DNA of 64,000 nt. It comes from Vulcanisaeta thermophila. GTDB lineage: Archaea > Thermoproteota > Thermoprotei > Thermoproteales > Thermocladiaceae. How positions within the stretch are numbered: the stretch's first letter is position 1; each line of letters begins with the position of its first letter. A program made the position numbers and the translations under genes. The DNA lies in contig NZ_BCLI01000001.1 of NCBI RefSeq assembly GCF_001748385.1, positions 186,001 through 250,000 of the forward strand, given 5' to 3'. Shown here one piece after another: positions 1 to 8,319 of the stretch. The notes under the pieces were generated by a model. That model worked only from the letters and a program-made list of their open reading frames with translations. It ran no database searches and was not told the DNA's origin.

Positions 1-2
1 AT

Positions 3-143
3 GTTCATTCCCCCGTGGAGTTACTAAATGTTAATGATGCCGTGAATGCGGCTTTACTCCTGGCCAGGGCCCTTGAGAGGGCTGATGATAAGTTGATTAG
101 CGAGTTGAGGGAGAAGAGTATTAAGGTTAAGGTCCCCTCATGA
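3..143 (+). CDS. C-terminal fragment of an M42-family aminopeptidase
   Basis: The window opens inside a plus-strand reading frame that runs from base 3 to a TGA at 141-143, giving 46 residues. The fragment begins VHSPVELLNVNDAVNAALLL, which is the typical end of M42 (deblocking/glutamyl) aminopeptidases. There an HSPVE motif supplies a late metal ligand and is followed by a helix. The catalytic core lies upstream, outside the window. The last 17 bases overlap tail to tail with the phosphohexomutase on the other strand. The family call rests on the HSPVE motif and following helix only. Confidence 0.6.
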   Translation, partial: VHSPVELLNVNDAVNAALLLARALERADDKLISELREKSIKVKVPS

Positions 144-1548
144 GGCCCCTTACTATGCTCACCGCACTATCTATTAAATAATTAACCCTGTCTTTACTTA
201 AGGCTTCACTGTATATCCTCAACTTGGGCTCTGTTCCGCTACCCCTCATGAGTATCCAGGAGTTGTCGTTAAACACCACCTTCACGCCGTCTATGGTTAT
301 CACCCTAGGCGAGGGTCCTAACCTGCTCAATTCCTTAATGAGTATTTCCCTGTTATTGTTCACGAATGCCTTGGAGTTCTTCATGTCCAGGTCCACCCTG
401 CGGAAGTAGGCATACCCGTAGTTCTCCCTGGTCTCCCTTATCAATTGCGTTAGGTCTCCATTTTCCGATGCCATGGCAATTATTAGTGATGCCGTGTATA
501 TGCCGTCCTTATCGGGTATGTGCCATGAGTAGACAAGCCCACCGCTCTCCTCACCGCCCATGTCCGCGCTCCCGCTCAATATTTCCCTGGCCACGTACTT
601 AACACCCACGGGCACCTCTATTATCTTAAAGCCGTACCTGGATGCTATGACGTCCAGTATGTGTGTTGTGGATACCGTCCTAACAACACCCCTCTTAATA
701 ATGCCTATCCCTGCCAGTTTACTCACCACAATGGGTAGTATGTCATTGGCACTTAGGTAGCCGTACTTTGTATCAACAAGGGCTATCCTATCTGAGTCGC
801 CGTCGTGTGATATGCCCACCTCGTATTTACCACTCACAACCTCATTTATTAATTCGGGTATGTTCTGCGGCTCTGGGTTTGGGTCTCTACCTCCGAAGCT
901 TGGGTCGTAGTTGTTGTGGATTTCCGTGACCTCCATCCCCATTTTACTAAGTATTTGGCTTGTGTACCCAATGGAGGTTGCGTGTATTGGGTCTATCAGT
1001 ACCTTGAACCTCCTCCTGGGCTTGAACATGCCCGTTACGTTACTGAGCACGTAGTCTATGTACTCAGGCGCTGGGTCTATGGTAATGCTACGCCCAGCCT
1101 TTACGTTAGAGACCGCCCTGAGTATGTCGCTCATTTCCTGAGAGTACAACCTCTCTATCTCGTTTGTGTCCTCCTCCTGGGCTGGCGCACCCACTGAGCT
1201 TATCACCTTAAAGCCATTGAATATGGGTGGGTTATGGCTTGCGGTTATTTGGATCATTAGGTCAAAGCCGTGGCTTCTACCGTACCAGGCAACCACGGGT
1301 GTTGGTGTGGGTTTGTTCACCATGACCACGTCAAGGCCGTGGTTCAGGGCCACACTCACAACCACCTCCGCGAACTCCCTGGACTTCCTCCTCGCGTCAA
1401 AGCCCACTAGCAATTTCCTAAGTCCATACCTCCTGGACCAGTACCTAATGGTGGACTCGGCAACCACGGCAACGAGGAATTCCGTGAAGTCCTCATCAAT
1501 GACCCCCCTGACACCGTCCGTTCCAAAGTGGAAGTGAATTTCCTGCAT
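127..1548 (-). CDS. Phosphomannomutase/phosphoglucomutase family (alpha-D-phosphohexomutase)
   Basis: A 473-residue alpha-D-phosphohexomutase, the usual full length for the family. FGTDGVRG is near residue 8. The phosphoserine loop ITASHNP has its catalytic Ser at about residue 104. The Mg-binding loop DGDSDR is near 250, the sugar-specificity loop GGEESGG near 335, and the phosphate-binding RGSGTEPKLRIY near 440. These enzymes interconvert hexose 6- and 1-phosphates in the cytoplasm and so feed nucleotide-sugar synthesis. Substrate (mannose, glucose or glucosamine phosphate) cannot be decided from these motifs. A glycosyltransferase lies directly upstream on the same strand after a 38-base gap, consistent with a shared role in glycan synthesis. 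Confidence 0.9.
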   Translation of the reverse strand: MQEIHFHFGTDGVRGVIDEDFTEFLVAVVAESTIRYWSRRYGLRKLLVGFDARRKSREFAEVVVSVALNHGLDVVMVNKPTPTPVVAWYGRSHGFDLMIQITASHNPPIFNGFKVISSVGAPAQEEDTNEIERLYSQEMSDILRAVSNVKAGRSITIDPAPEYIDYVLSNVTGMFKPRRRFKVLIDPIHATSIGYTSQILSKMGMEVTEIHNNYDPSFGGRDPNPEPQNIPELINEVVSGKYEVGISHDGDSDRIALVDTKYGYLSANDILPIVVSKLAGIGIIKRGVVRTVSTTHILDVIASRYGFKIIEVPVGVKYVAREILSGSADMGGEESGGLVYSWHIPDKDGIYTASLIIAMASENGDLTQLIRETRENYGYAYFRRVDLDMKNSKAFVNNNREILIKELSRLGPSPRVITIDGVKVVFNDNSWILMRGSGTEPKLRIYSEALSKDRVNYLIDSAVSIVRGLMRGP

Positions 1549-1586
1549 TATCCATTATCACTCAATGGTGCCTTATTACTTTTACC

Positions 1587-2660
1587 TCATTGCTGAACCT
1601 CATTTACTACGGAGAGCCACTCCTCCATTACCCTTTTAGTATCGTACTCCATGGCTCTATCCCTGGCATTCCTCCTCATGACCTCTGGGTATCCCTCCTC
1701 CCATAACTTAATGGCTAACCTCACGAACTCATGGTCATCATTAACCAACCACCCAGATTCCCCGTTGACCACGGTCTCGCTGGGTCCCTGCTTGTTATAA
1801 GTGAGCACTGGGGTTCCGCATGCCATGGATTCCACGGGTATGTAGCCAAAGGGTTCGTGGGTGAAGGGGAAGGCTGTGAATTTGGCATTTGCGTAGAGAC
1901 TTATTAATTCATCATCAGTTACCCTGCCCAGGTACTCAATATTACCATGCCTCAGGAACCACCTTGGCATCCACGGTGTTTTTGAGCCGAAGGCCTTGAT
2001 CTTAATGCCACTGTCCGCTAATGCCCTTATCACTTGGAACTTGGTCTCCTTACCTACGTACGTCAGTACGTAGTCGTTATCTGGGTTATCCACGGGCTTG
2101 AACCTCCTAGTGTCCACTGGTGGGTTTATTATTCCATGGACCCTGGCACCCCTTGATTCCACCATTGATGCGGTGAACCTGGAGTTTGCTATCACCATTA
2201 CCGAGTTCATTAACGCCCTGTGGTAAGTATTATCTACCTTATTCATCACGGGCCTTAAGAGTGAGTATGGTATTTTGTAGCGCAATGGCGCCGTTGCGGC
2301 TATGTCCCTTAGTAGGTCGCTTACGTAGCCCTGTGCGTAGAATATTGTGGATGCTATGGGTAGTTCAAAGGATAGGTTTATTGTGACGCAATCATCAGCA
2401 TCAAAGTTTACACTCTTCATTGAGTTAATGAACCATAATGCCAGATGCCCCGATTGTCCTCTAAATGGTATCATCATCCCTAGGTCATTTATGGTGAAGC
2501 CGCTTTGTTTCAATTTGCCTAAGGCTTCATCACTCACGTACGGTGCGGTTACGGAGACCCTGTACCCCCTCTCCATTAATGCCCTACCTAGTTCATGGGC
2601 TACTCTGATGGGTCCCATTACGTCGTCAATGCCGTCGGTGATTAATATAATGCATTTCAT
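1587..2660 (-). CDS. GT4-family glycosyltransferase
   Basis: A 357-residue retaining glycosyltransferase with a GT-B fold. The N-terminal Rossmann domain begins with ITDGIDDVMGPIRVAHELGR, a glycine-containing acceptor loop. The C-terminal nucleotide-sugar domain carries INPPVDTRRFKP near residue 180 and the E-x7-E region EPFGYIPVESMACGTPVL near 270, both typical of GT4. It probably transfers a sugar from a nucleotide donor during polysaccharide or glycolipid synthesis at the cytoplasmic face. The phosphohexomutase gene follows on the same strand. Donor and acceptor are not deducible. There are no membrane segments. Confidence 0.85.
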   Translation of the reverse strand: MKCIILITDGIDDVMGPIRVAHELGRALMERGYRVSVTAPYVSDEALGKLKQSGFTINDLGMMIPFRGQSGHLALWFINSMKSVNFDADDCVTINLSFELPIASTIFYAQGYVSDLLRDIAATAPLRYKIPYSLLRPVMNKVDNTYHRALMNSVMVIANSRFTASMVESRGARVHGIINPPVDTRRFKPVDNPDNDYVLTYVGKETKFQVIRALADSGIKIKAFGSKTPWMPRWFLRHGNIEYLGRVTDDELISLYANAKFTAFPFTHEPFGYIPVESMACGTPVLTYNKQGPSETVVNGESGWLVNDDHEFVRLAIKLWEEGYPEVMRRNARDRAMEYDTKRVMEEWLSVVNEVQQ

Positions 2661-2695
2661 TATTATTGATTATCAATCCATTTTTACTAAATTAA

Positions 2696-3217
2696 TTAAA
2701 GGTTTGCTCCATTATCCATGTATAGCCTCGCCAGGTTTAGGTATGCCATGTAATTCCTCCTAATGTACTCGAGATCCTCCTGCGTAGCCTGCCTAACGAC
2801 CTTCGCGGGCACCCCAACCACCACACTACCCGGCGGTACCTTGGTGCCCTGGGTGACCACGGAGCCCGCACCCACTATGCTACCCCTACCAATCACCGCG
2901 CCGTTTAGTATTATGGCCCCCATCCCCACTATGACCTCATCCTCCACGGTGGCACCGTGCACAATGGCCCTATGCCCTATGGTGACTCCCCTGCCAATCC
3001 TCACTGGGTAGCCCGCGTCTGTGTGTATTACCACGCCGTCCTGTACGTTGGAGTTCTCGCCAACCTCCACGGAGTCCTCATCACCCCTTATCACGGCGTA
3101 GGGCCATATGCTCACGTTATCGCCTATGGTGACGTCGCCGATTACGTAGGCCGTGCTTGCAATGAAGACGTTCTTACCAATCCTGGGCGTTTTATTGCCC
3201 AGCCTTACTATCGGCAC
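2696..3217 (-). CDS. Gamma-carbonic-anhydrase-like left-handed beta-helix protein
   Basis: About 173 residues built from hexapeptide repeats forming a left-handed beta helix (for example VTIGDNVSIWPYAVIRGD, VTIGHRAIVHGA, GMGAIILNGA), followed by a C-terminal helix. His residues at GDEDSVEVGENSNVQDGVV-IHTD and HRAIVHG match the trimeric zinc/iron-binding positions of archaeal gamma-class carbonic anhydrase homologues. A longer frame starts at 3259, but the GTG at 3217 gives the family-typical MPIVRLGNKTP start and lies about 26 bases from the TTATAA at 3241. Catalytic activity is not certain, since many homologues are inactive or have other roles. Confidence 0.75.
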   Translation of the reverse strand: MPIVRLGNKTPRIGKNVFIASTAYVIGDVTIGDNVSIWPYAVIRGDEDSVEVGENSNVQDGVVIHTDAGYPVRIGRGVTIGHRAIVHGATVEDEVIVGMGAIILNGAVIGRGSIVGAGSVVTQGTKVPPGSVVVGVPAKVVRQATQEDLEYIRRNYMAYLNLARLYMDNGANL

Positions 3218-3238
3218 ATTGCCAGTGGGTGGGTTAAG

Positions 3239-3247
3239 TTTTATAAG
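3239..3247. promoter_or_regulatory. Palindromic TATA box serving two divergent genes
   Basis: TTATAA at 3241-3246 is self-complementary. It lies 26 bases from the GTG at 3217 (minus strand) and 22-25 bases from ATG 3265/GTG 3268 (plus strand), so one box can place a leaderless start on each side. It is the clearest of several such boxes in this window. Confidence 0.55.
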
Positions 3248-3264
3248 TATTGCGTGCACATTTA

Positions 3265-4092
3265 ATGGTGTCCACGCATTCTGTCGAGCAGTTCTTCGAG
3301 GTTAAGATTAAGTCAGTGCCTAGGGATGTAAGGAATACATTAATACTTGCGTGTCCCGAGCCCAGCCTGGCCTCGGTAATAACGATTGAGTACTTGGTGG
3401 AGACCTTGAAGATGGAGGAGTTGGGCTATCTGAAGCTTAAGAGCGAGATTCCCGTGGTTACTGTCATAAATGGGGCTGCGAAGCTCCCCTACAGGCTCTT
3501 CTATAGTAAGGATCACGCGGCCGTGGTGGTTAGGCAGCATGTGCCAATACCACCCACCATGTATAGGATATTTATTAATAGGATTTTGGACTGGGCTGAG
3601 GAGAATAACATAAACAGGGTGGTGTGTTTAACGGCAACGCCCGTGCTCAGTGATAAGGAGTTGGACAATGTGTACTTCGTTTCGGAGGAGGGCTTCGTGA
3701 ATGACTACGCAAGTTTGGGCTTCGTACCCCTTAAGGAGGCTACGATAACGGGTGTGGAGGCTGTGTTCCTGGATGCTGTTCTTTCCCGCAACATAAACGG
3801 TGTCCTAATAATGGCTGAGTCCAAGGTCTTGACCGCGATAAATAGGCTTGTGGAGAGTGGTAAGTTAACGAGTCATAGGGATGTGTTAGCGATACTAAAC
3901 CAGACCGTGGGGCAACTGGGCCCCGATGTAACCGCAGCCCTTAAGTTGGTTAGGGCTGTGAGTAAGATCATAGGTGTGGACATACCCACGGACAACCTTG
4001 CCGAGCACGCTAAGAAGTACGCATTCCTCCTTGAGAAGAACCTGGAGGAGTTCATGAAACCCTCTAAAACTGAGGTACCAGTCATCTACTAA
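3265..4092 (+). CDS. PAC2-family protein (proteasome assembly chaperone 2-like)
   Basis: About 275 residues matching the archaeal PAC2 family, related to the eukaryotic proteasome assembly chaperone PAC2. The region NTLILACPEPSLASVITIEY is the usual N-terminal nucleoside-phosphorylase-like fold. GVEAVFLDAVLSRNINGVLI in the middle and the helical tail end a family-length protein. A TTG at 3250 could extend it by five residues, but ATG 3265 lies at the leaderless distance from the TATA box at 3241. The molecular role in archaea is not established. An assembly or chaperone role is inferred from the family name only. Confidence 0.75.
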   Translation: MVSTHSVEQFFEVKIKSVPRDVRNTLILACPEPSLASVITIEYLVETLKMEELGYLKLKSEIPVVTVINGAAKLPYRLFYSKDHAAVVVRQHVPIPPTMYRIFINRILDWAEENNINRVVCLTATPVLSDKELDNVYFVSEEGFVNDYASLGFVPLKEATITGVEAVFLDAVLSRNINGVLIMAESKVLTAINRLVESGKLTSHRDVLAILNQTVGQLGPDVTAALKLVRAVSKIIGVDIPTDNLAEHAKKYAFLLEKNLEEFMKPSKTEVPVIY

Positions 4093-4133
4093 TAATGAAG
4101 GGATTCCCCGTGCTTTTTAATGTGGTGTAGAAA

Positions 4134-4925
4134 TTAAAATACACACCTCACGAGACCGCCATCTATCAGTATCATGGCCCCGTTTATGTACGATGCCTTG
4201 TCACTGGCTAGAAAGGCCGCCAAGTAACCTATCTCCTCGGGTTTGCCGTACCTACCCACGGGCACGTCCCTGCTCCACTCCCTTATTATCTCATCCACGG
4301 ACTTACCACTCCTCCTTGCCTGGTCCTGGGCCAGCTGCATGGTTCTGTCAGTGAGTATGTGTCCCTGCATTATCCCATTTGCCGTTATTCCCTTGGGCCC
4401 GTACTCAATGGCTAGGCTCTTAACAAGCCCCGCCAGGCTCAGCCTCACGGTGTTCGAGAGCACCAGGTTTGGTATTGGTTGCCTAAGGGTTAGTGATGTT
4501 ATGTAGATGAGCCTGCCCCAGCCCCTCTTCACCATGGTGTCAACAACCCCCTTGGTGAGCCACACGGCGCTGAGTAGTAATAGCCTCGTTGCGTAGTCCC
4601 AATCCTCATCGCTAAGCTCTGCGAATGTCCCCGGCTTTGGGGGCCCCGTGTTATAAACCAGCACGTCCACAGTCCCGAAGGTCCTTAGGGTCTCGTTTAC
4701 CAGGTTTATCACGTCGCCCTTGACCGTTAAGTCAGCCCTCACGGCCAGTACCTCAGCGCCTGTTTCCTTAACAATCTCATCCCTAGCCCTCGCCAACTCC
4801 TCAGTGTTCCTGGCGCTTATCACAACCCTCGCGCCCTCCTGGGCGAAGACCCTCGCAACCCCAAACCCAATGCCCTTACTGGATGCCGTGACCAGGACCA
4901 CCTTACCCTTCAAACCCAAATCCAT
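4134..4925 (-). CDS. Short-chain dehydrogenase/reductase family, catalytic Tyr missing
   Basis: About 263 residues with an SDR Rossmann fold. The cofactor loop reads TASSKGIGFGVA near residue 15 and the NNAG-type motif is YNTGPP near 90. The expected YxxxK active site is replaced: after the strand ITS at about 145 the sequence runs LSNTVRLSLAGLVKSLAIEYG, where Tyr and Lys would sit but are Leu/Ser and Arg. The C-terminus AMILIDGG is typical. It may be a divergent reductase or a non-catalytic binding protein; this variant recurs among FabG-like homologues. ATG 4925 is about 26 bases from a TATA-like CATTTAAG on the minus strand. Confidence 0.8.
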   Translation of the reverse strand: MDLGLKGKVVLVTASSKGIGFGVARVFAQEGARVVISARNTEELARARDEIVKETGAEVLAVRADLTVKGDVINLVNETLRTFGTVDVLVYNTGPPKPGTFAELSDEDWDYATRLLLLSAVWLTKGVVDTMVKRGWGRLIYITSLTLRQPIPNLVLSNTVRLSLAGLVKSLAIEYGPKGITANGIMQGHILTDRTMQLAQDQARRSGKSVDEIIREWSRDVPVGRYGKPEEIGYLAAFLASDKASYINGAMILIDGGLVRCVF

Positions 4926-5021
4926 CAATTAGCCCTTGGATCTGCACTTAAATGTTTAATGCCCATACGGCTGGTCTTAATGCTAAGATTTTTAATGCCA
5001 TTAGAAACCCCTTGGTTTTGA

Positions 5022-6008
5022 ATGGGGCTTTCTGAGATTAACCTAAAGGACTTAAGTAGGTATGAGGATTTGATAAGTAGGATTACGGAGTATGGGGCAT
5101 CAGTTAGGGAGTCCGTATTTAATGCATTGCCTGATGAGTTAATGACGGCTTTCGAGAGGGTCAGGGAGATCTACATGCAGGGGGTTCTGAGGGGCAAGGG
5201 TAGGGTTGATAGTGCATCAATAATTAATGAGTACCTAAATGTGCCGAGGATCGAGGAGTTACTGAGGTACCTCCTACTAACCACGGTACTATTCACCGGG
5301 TTTCGGAGGCTCATGAACGAGAAGGTGTACGGCGTGTTATTGAGGAATTACCAGGACATAAAGCCACTGCTCACGGACCCCAGTTACAAGGTGATAGGCG
5401 ATTTAAGCGCGAGGCTTGTTCATGACTATGGGGGCTCCGAGGATGATGTTCAGGAGGTTTACAATGCACTGCATGGTTTTGTCTATGGGATTAGGAAGTT
5501 AACGGGGGCTTACAAAACAACCCTCGTTAAGTGGTTGCCCAGGTTCACCGATGTTGGAGAGCTCGAGGAATCCCTACAGATATTCTACCCTCCCAGGGCC
5601 AATGAGAGGCGTAGGAGGGCCATTAGGACATTCATACGCTGGGTCTCCCACGAGAGTAACCTACCCGTGGCCCTAGGGTTAATACTACGCGGTAGGTACA
5701 GGAGTTACATGCCCATTGTGGATATTTACAGCTCCATGGTAACCATAAGGAGTGGGGCCTTCCTAGCCCTGGGCAGTGAGAGGGTTGGTAAACTGCTTCA
5801 TAAAATACTCACCAACAGGGAGAGGGCTGTGGTGAGGATTGACGAGGTCAAGGGCATAGTGAGGTCCACAGCCAGGTTGAGCAGCGATCCTATACTATTC
5901 GAGAGGGGCGCCTTCAGGATAGGGCATGATTACTGCGTAAAGCTAAAATGCGACGAGTGCCCATTGAATAGGTACTGCATGAAGATAACGTGGGTGGTTA
6001 TGAAATGA
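5022..6008 (+). CDS. Uncharacterised protein with C-terminal Cys cluster, possibly HhH-GPD-like
   Basis: A 328-residue, mostly helical protein. The C-terminus carries C-x4-C-x2-C-x5-C (YCVKLKCDECPLNRYC), close in spacing to the [4Fe-4S] loop that ends endonuclease III-type DNA glycosylases. Around residues 200-250, RAIRTFIRWVSHES followed by MPIVDIY resembles the helix-hairpin-helix core and conserved Asp region of DUF2400-like HhH-GPD proteins. A glycosylase or AP-lyase role is inference. The cluster and overall shape are seen directly, but no clear catalytic Lys/Asp pair is assigned. The downstream 86-residue gene overlaps its stop by ATGA, so the two are probably co-translated. TTTTTAAT lies 27 bases before the ATG. 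Confidence 0.55.
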   Translation: MGLSEINLKDLSRYEDLISRITEYGASVRESVFNALPDELMTAFERVREIYMQGVLRGKGRVDSASIINEYLNVPRIEELLRYLLLTTVLFTGFRRLMNEKVYGVLLRNYQDIKPLLTDPSYKVIGDLSARLVHDYGGSEDDVQEVYNALHGFVYGIRKLTGAYKTTLVKWLPRFTDVGELEESLQIFYPPRANERRRRAIRTFIRWVSHESNLPVALGLILRGRYRSYMPIVDIYSSMVTIRSGAFLALGSERVGKLLHKILTNRERAVVRIDEVKGIVRSTARLSSDPILFERGAFRIGHDYCVKLKCDECPLNRYCMKITWVVMK

Positions 6009-6265
6009 CCCTAAGCAATGAGTTAAGGAGGACCATTGAGGAGTTAGTGATGAGGAGGCTCAATGAGGTTAAGGAGAGGGTTGAGACCCTGGGCTTCGTG
6101 AACTCCATAATCGAGGAACTGGGTAAGATGCAGGTAAGGCTTAGTGAGGATGAGGAGGCCGAGGCCAGGGCATACGTGGTTGATGTGCTCTGGTCACTGA
6201 GTAAGAGGGGCGTGGTCTCCATGGATGACGACCTACTGCACTTCACGGTCAGGGCTAGATCTTAA
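6005..6265 (+). CDS. Small helical protein of unknown function
   Basis: An 86-residue acidic, helical protein. It starts at ATG 6005, which overlaps the stop codon of the upstream Cys-cluster gene as ATGA; a GTG at 5990 is possible but less likely. There are no recognisable motifs, membrane segments or cysteines. The C-terminal part (YVVDVLWSLSKRGVVSMDDD) could be a small winged-helix-like unit, but this is not certain. The tight coupling suggests it works with the upstream protein, perhaps as a partner subunit. Confidence 0.6.
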   Translation: MTLSNELRRTIEELVMRRLNEVKERVETLGFVNSIIEELGKMQVRLSEDEEAEARAYVVDVLWSLSKRGVVSMDDDLLHFTVRARS

Positions 6266-6327
6266 CCAATACACATTAATTAATGCACCACTAAATCAAT
6301 AGCGCCCCCGTGCGTGCCCAGTCACCC

Positions 6328-6353
6328 ACCCACCCGGCCAGGGCCGGGTGGGT
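6328..6353. repeat. GC-rich perfect inverted repeat between convergent genes
   Basis: ACCCACCCGGCC (6328-6339), a two-base loop AG, then its exact complement GGCCGGGTGGGT (6342-6353). It sits between the stop codons of the plus-strand gene ending at 6265 and the minus-strand phosphoesterase, whose stop it touches. It could end transcription from either side, although archaeal terminators are usually U-rich. Confidence 0.7.
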
Positions 6354-6928
6354 CATAACGTCATCAAGTTCACATTGACCTCATTACCTACGCTTATCAA
6401 TGCGTAGTGGCCCTCGTAGAGGGGCCCTGGATTCACAACAATAGTATCGCCCACTTTATCCACTCCCCTGGCCTCGTGCACATGACCACATAGTACCAAC
6501 ACGGGCCTCACCTCATGGATTAGCCTAAGTACATCCCTACTTCCAATATGCCTACCATCAAACGCCACATCAACCCTGGTGTTGTATGGTGGGTAATGGC
6601 TCAGTAGTACCAGGGGTCCATTCACGCTCCTCAGCTCATCCCTGTAATTAATGGGTGGTGGGTAACCCATTATGTAGATACTACCCACTCTCACAATCCT
6701 ACCCTCGATTAGGTAATCACGTAATTCACGCCTAAGCCCTGGGTGATCCATATTCCCCAGGACCATGAAGGTGGGCCGCCCCAGAGTGGCTAGTTTCATA
6801 ACGGGTTCGCTGCTCTCCACGTCACCGCTGATCACCACAGCATCGATTTCGCGCCCCCTCAATTCCCTGAGTAGTCTCTCCACGTGGGTTACGGACCCGT
6901 GTATATCGGATACGTGTAGTATATTCAT
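6353..6928 (-). CDS. Metallophosphoesterase (YfcE/MJ0936-like)
   Basis: A 191-residue calcineurin-like phosphoesterase with all metal-binding blocks: DIHG near residue 8, GDVES near 36, GNMD near 58 (replacing GNHD), SHYPPY near 111, and GHVHEARG near 148, followed by VNPGPL. This matches small archaeal phosphodiesterases of the YfcE type, which hydrolyse phosphodiesters using two metal ions. The physiological substrate is not deducible. It is soluble, monocistronic and divergent from rpoD. Confidence 0.85.
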   Translation of the reverse strand: MNILHVSDIHGSVTHVERLLRELRGREIDAVVISGDVESSEPVMKLATLGRPTFMVLGNMDHPGLRRELRDYLIEGRIVRVGSIYIMGYPPPINYRDELRSVNGPLVLLSHYPPYNTRVDVAFDGRHIGSRDVLRLIHEVRPVLVLCGHVHEARGVDKVGDTIVVNPGPLYEGHYALISVGNEVNVNLMTL

Positions 6929-7011
6929 GGTAACTACACCTTAATTGCCACTGGGTTAATAAGCATAGCATGAGGAAACCTTTATTTATTCACCCCTAGT
7001 AACCCCCTTTC

Positions 7012-7896
7012 GTGGTTTCCGTAAAGGTTCTGGAGAGAGATGACATGAGGCTTAAGGTTGTCATTGATGGGGTAACGCCGCCGTTGGTCAATTCACTACG
7101 TAGGGTATTAATATCGGACGTACCTGTGCTGGCCATTGATGAGGTTATAATACTTGAGAATACCTCCGTGCTTTATGACGAGGTCCTTGCACATAGGCTC
7201 TCCATGATACCCATAAAGACGGACCTAAGCAGGTTCCCCAAGATTGAGGAGTGCGAGCAGGAGCTTGTGGATCCAAGCCTATGCCAGGTTAGGTTTGAGC
7301 TTAATGTGGAGGCTAAGGAGCCCATGACAGTATACAGCAAGGATTTAAAATCCGATGACCCGGATGTGAGGCCTGTTTATGAGGACATACCAATTGTTAA
7401 GCTGGCACCTGGGCAGAGGGTGGTCCTAGAGGCGTACGCGAGGCTTGGTAGGGCCAGCAACCATGCCAAGTGGCAGGCGGGGCTGGCCGCTTATTATTAC
7501 TACCCAAGGGTTACCGTTAACGGTAAGGCGGACCCCAGGTGCCTGGTGTGTAAGGAGATATGCGGCGATGCCCTGGACATAACGAGCGATGGTTCAATAG
7601 TGATTAAGGACATGCTCAAGTGCACCTTCAATAGGTGGAAGACCTGCGAGCAAGCCTGCTCGGCAATAAGGGTGGATTGGGATGAGAATAAGTACGTGTT
7701 CTGGGTGGAGAGTTTCGGCAACATGCCTGTGGATTCCATGGTTAGGGAGGCCTTTAGAATCCTCAAGGGTAAGTTCCAGGAATTCCTTGATGAGCTAAAC
7801 CTGGAGATTACAAGGGCGGCAGGTGGGGCTCCACAACCACAGGCCAGTGAGGAGTTCACCGAGGGGTTTGGTGGTGAGTCAGGTCTTGAGGAGTGA
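7012..7896 (+). CDS. rpoD: DNA-directed RNA polymerase subunit D (Rpo3)
   Basis: A 294-residue subunit D, the archaeal counterpart of eukaryotic RPB3/bacterial alpha. With subunit L it nucleates polymerase assembly. VNSLRRVLISDVPVLAIDEV near residue 25 is the conserved dimerisation helix. A ferredoxin-like insert (CLVCKEIC, then CTFNRWKTCEQAC, about residues 177-222) supplies cysteines for Fe-S cluster binding, as in many archaeal D subunits. The C-terminal tail is acidic. The GTG start is leaderless, about 26 bases after TTTATTTATT. It leads the classic rpoD-rpl18e-rpl13-rps9 cluster. Confidence 0.97.
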   Translation: MVSVKVLERDDMRLKVVIDGVTPPLVNSLRRVLISDVPVLAIDEVIILENTSVLYDEVLAHRLSMIPIKTDLSRFPKIEECEQELVDPSLCQVRFELNVEAKEPMTVYSKDLKSDDPDVRPVYEDIPIVKLAPGQRVVLEAYARLGRASNHAKWQAGLAAYYYYPRVTVNGKADPRCLVCKEICGDALDITSDGSIVIKDMLKCTFNRWKTCEQACSAIRVDWDENKYVFWVESFGNMPVDSMVREAFRILKGKFQEFLDELNLEITRAAGGAPQPQASEEFTEGFGGESGLEE

Positions 7897-7943
7897 CCTG
7901 CGGGGGAAAAGTATAAATTTACTTGGGGAATTACGGAGTCGCA

Positions 7944-8309
7944 ATGCCCAACCCCACAGGACCCACTAATAGGGAGCTTCGCCTATTGATTAGATTCCTT
8001 AGGCGGGCTGCCAATGAGTATAAAGCACCCATTTGGGACTACGTGGCCGAGCTCCTGGAGAGACCCACCAGGAGGAGGGTTGAGGTTAATGTGGGTAGGA
8101 TAAATAGGCTTGTTAATGATGGCGACACGGTGGTGGTGCCAGGCAAGGTGCTGGGTTACGGCGTGCTTAATAAGAAGGTGACCATAGCCGCTTGGTCATT
8201 CTCCAGGGGCGCCATGGAGGCCATAAGGAGGGCTGGTGCCGAGGCAATAACAATACCTGAGCTTGTTAGGAGGAATAACAGGGGTAGTGGTGTTAAGGTA
8301 ATAATATGA
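7944..8309 (+). CDS. rpl18e: Ribosomal protein eL18 (L18e)
   Basis: About 121 residues of large-subunit protein L18e. LLRFLRRAAN-type N-terminus, RRRVEVNVGRINRLVNDGDT, VVVPGKVLGYGVLNKKVTIAAWSFS and the C-terminal ITIPELVRRN are diagnostic. A TTG at 7923 extends the frame, but ATG 7944 lies about 28 bases after the TATA-like GTATAAATTT (7911), fitting a leaderless start. It is second in the rpoD cluster and may have its own promoter there. Confidence 0.95.
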   Translation: MPNPTGPTNRELRLLIRFLRRAANEYKAPIWDYVAELLERPTRRRVEVNVGRINRLVNDGDTVVVPGKVLGYGVLNKKVTIAAWSFSRGAMEAIRRAGAEAITIPELVRRNNRGSGVKVII

Positions 8310-8319
8310 GGTGGTTGTG

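Noticed and set aside
1166-1537. Plus-strand frame opposite the phosphohexomutase N-terminus
   Set aside because: It mirrors a strongly conserved enzyme and has no domain or promoter of its own.
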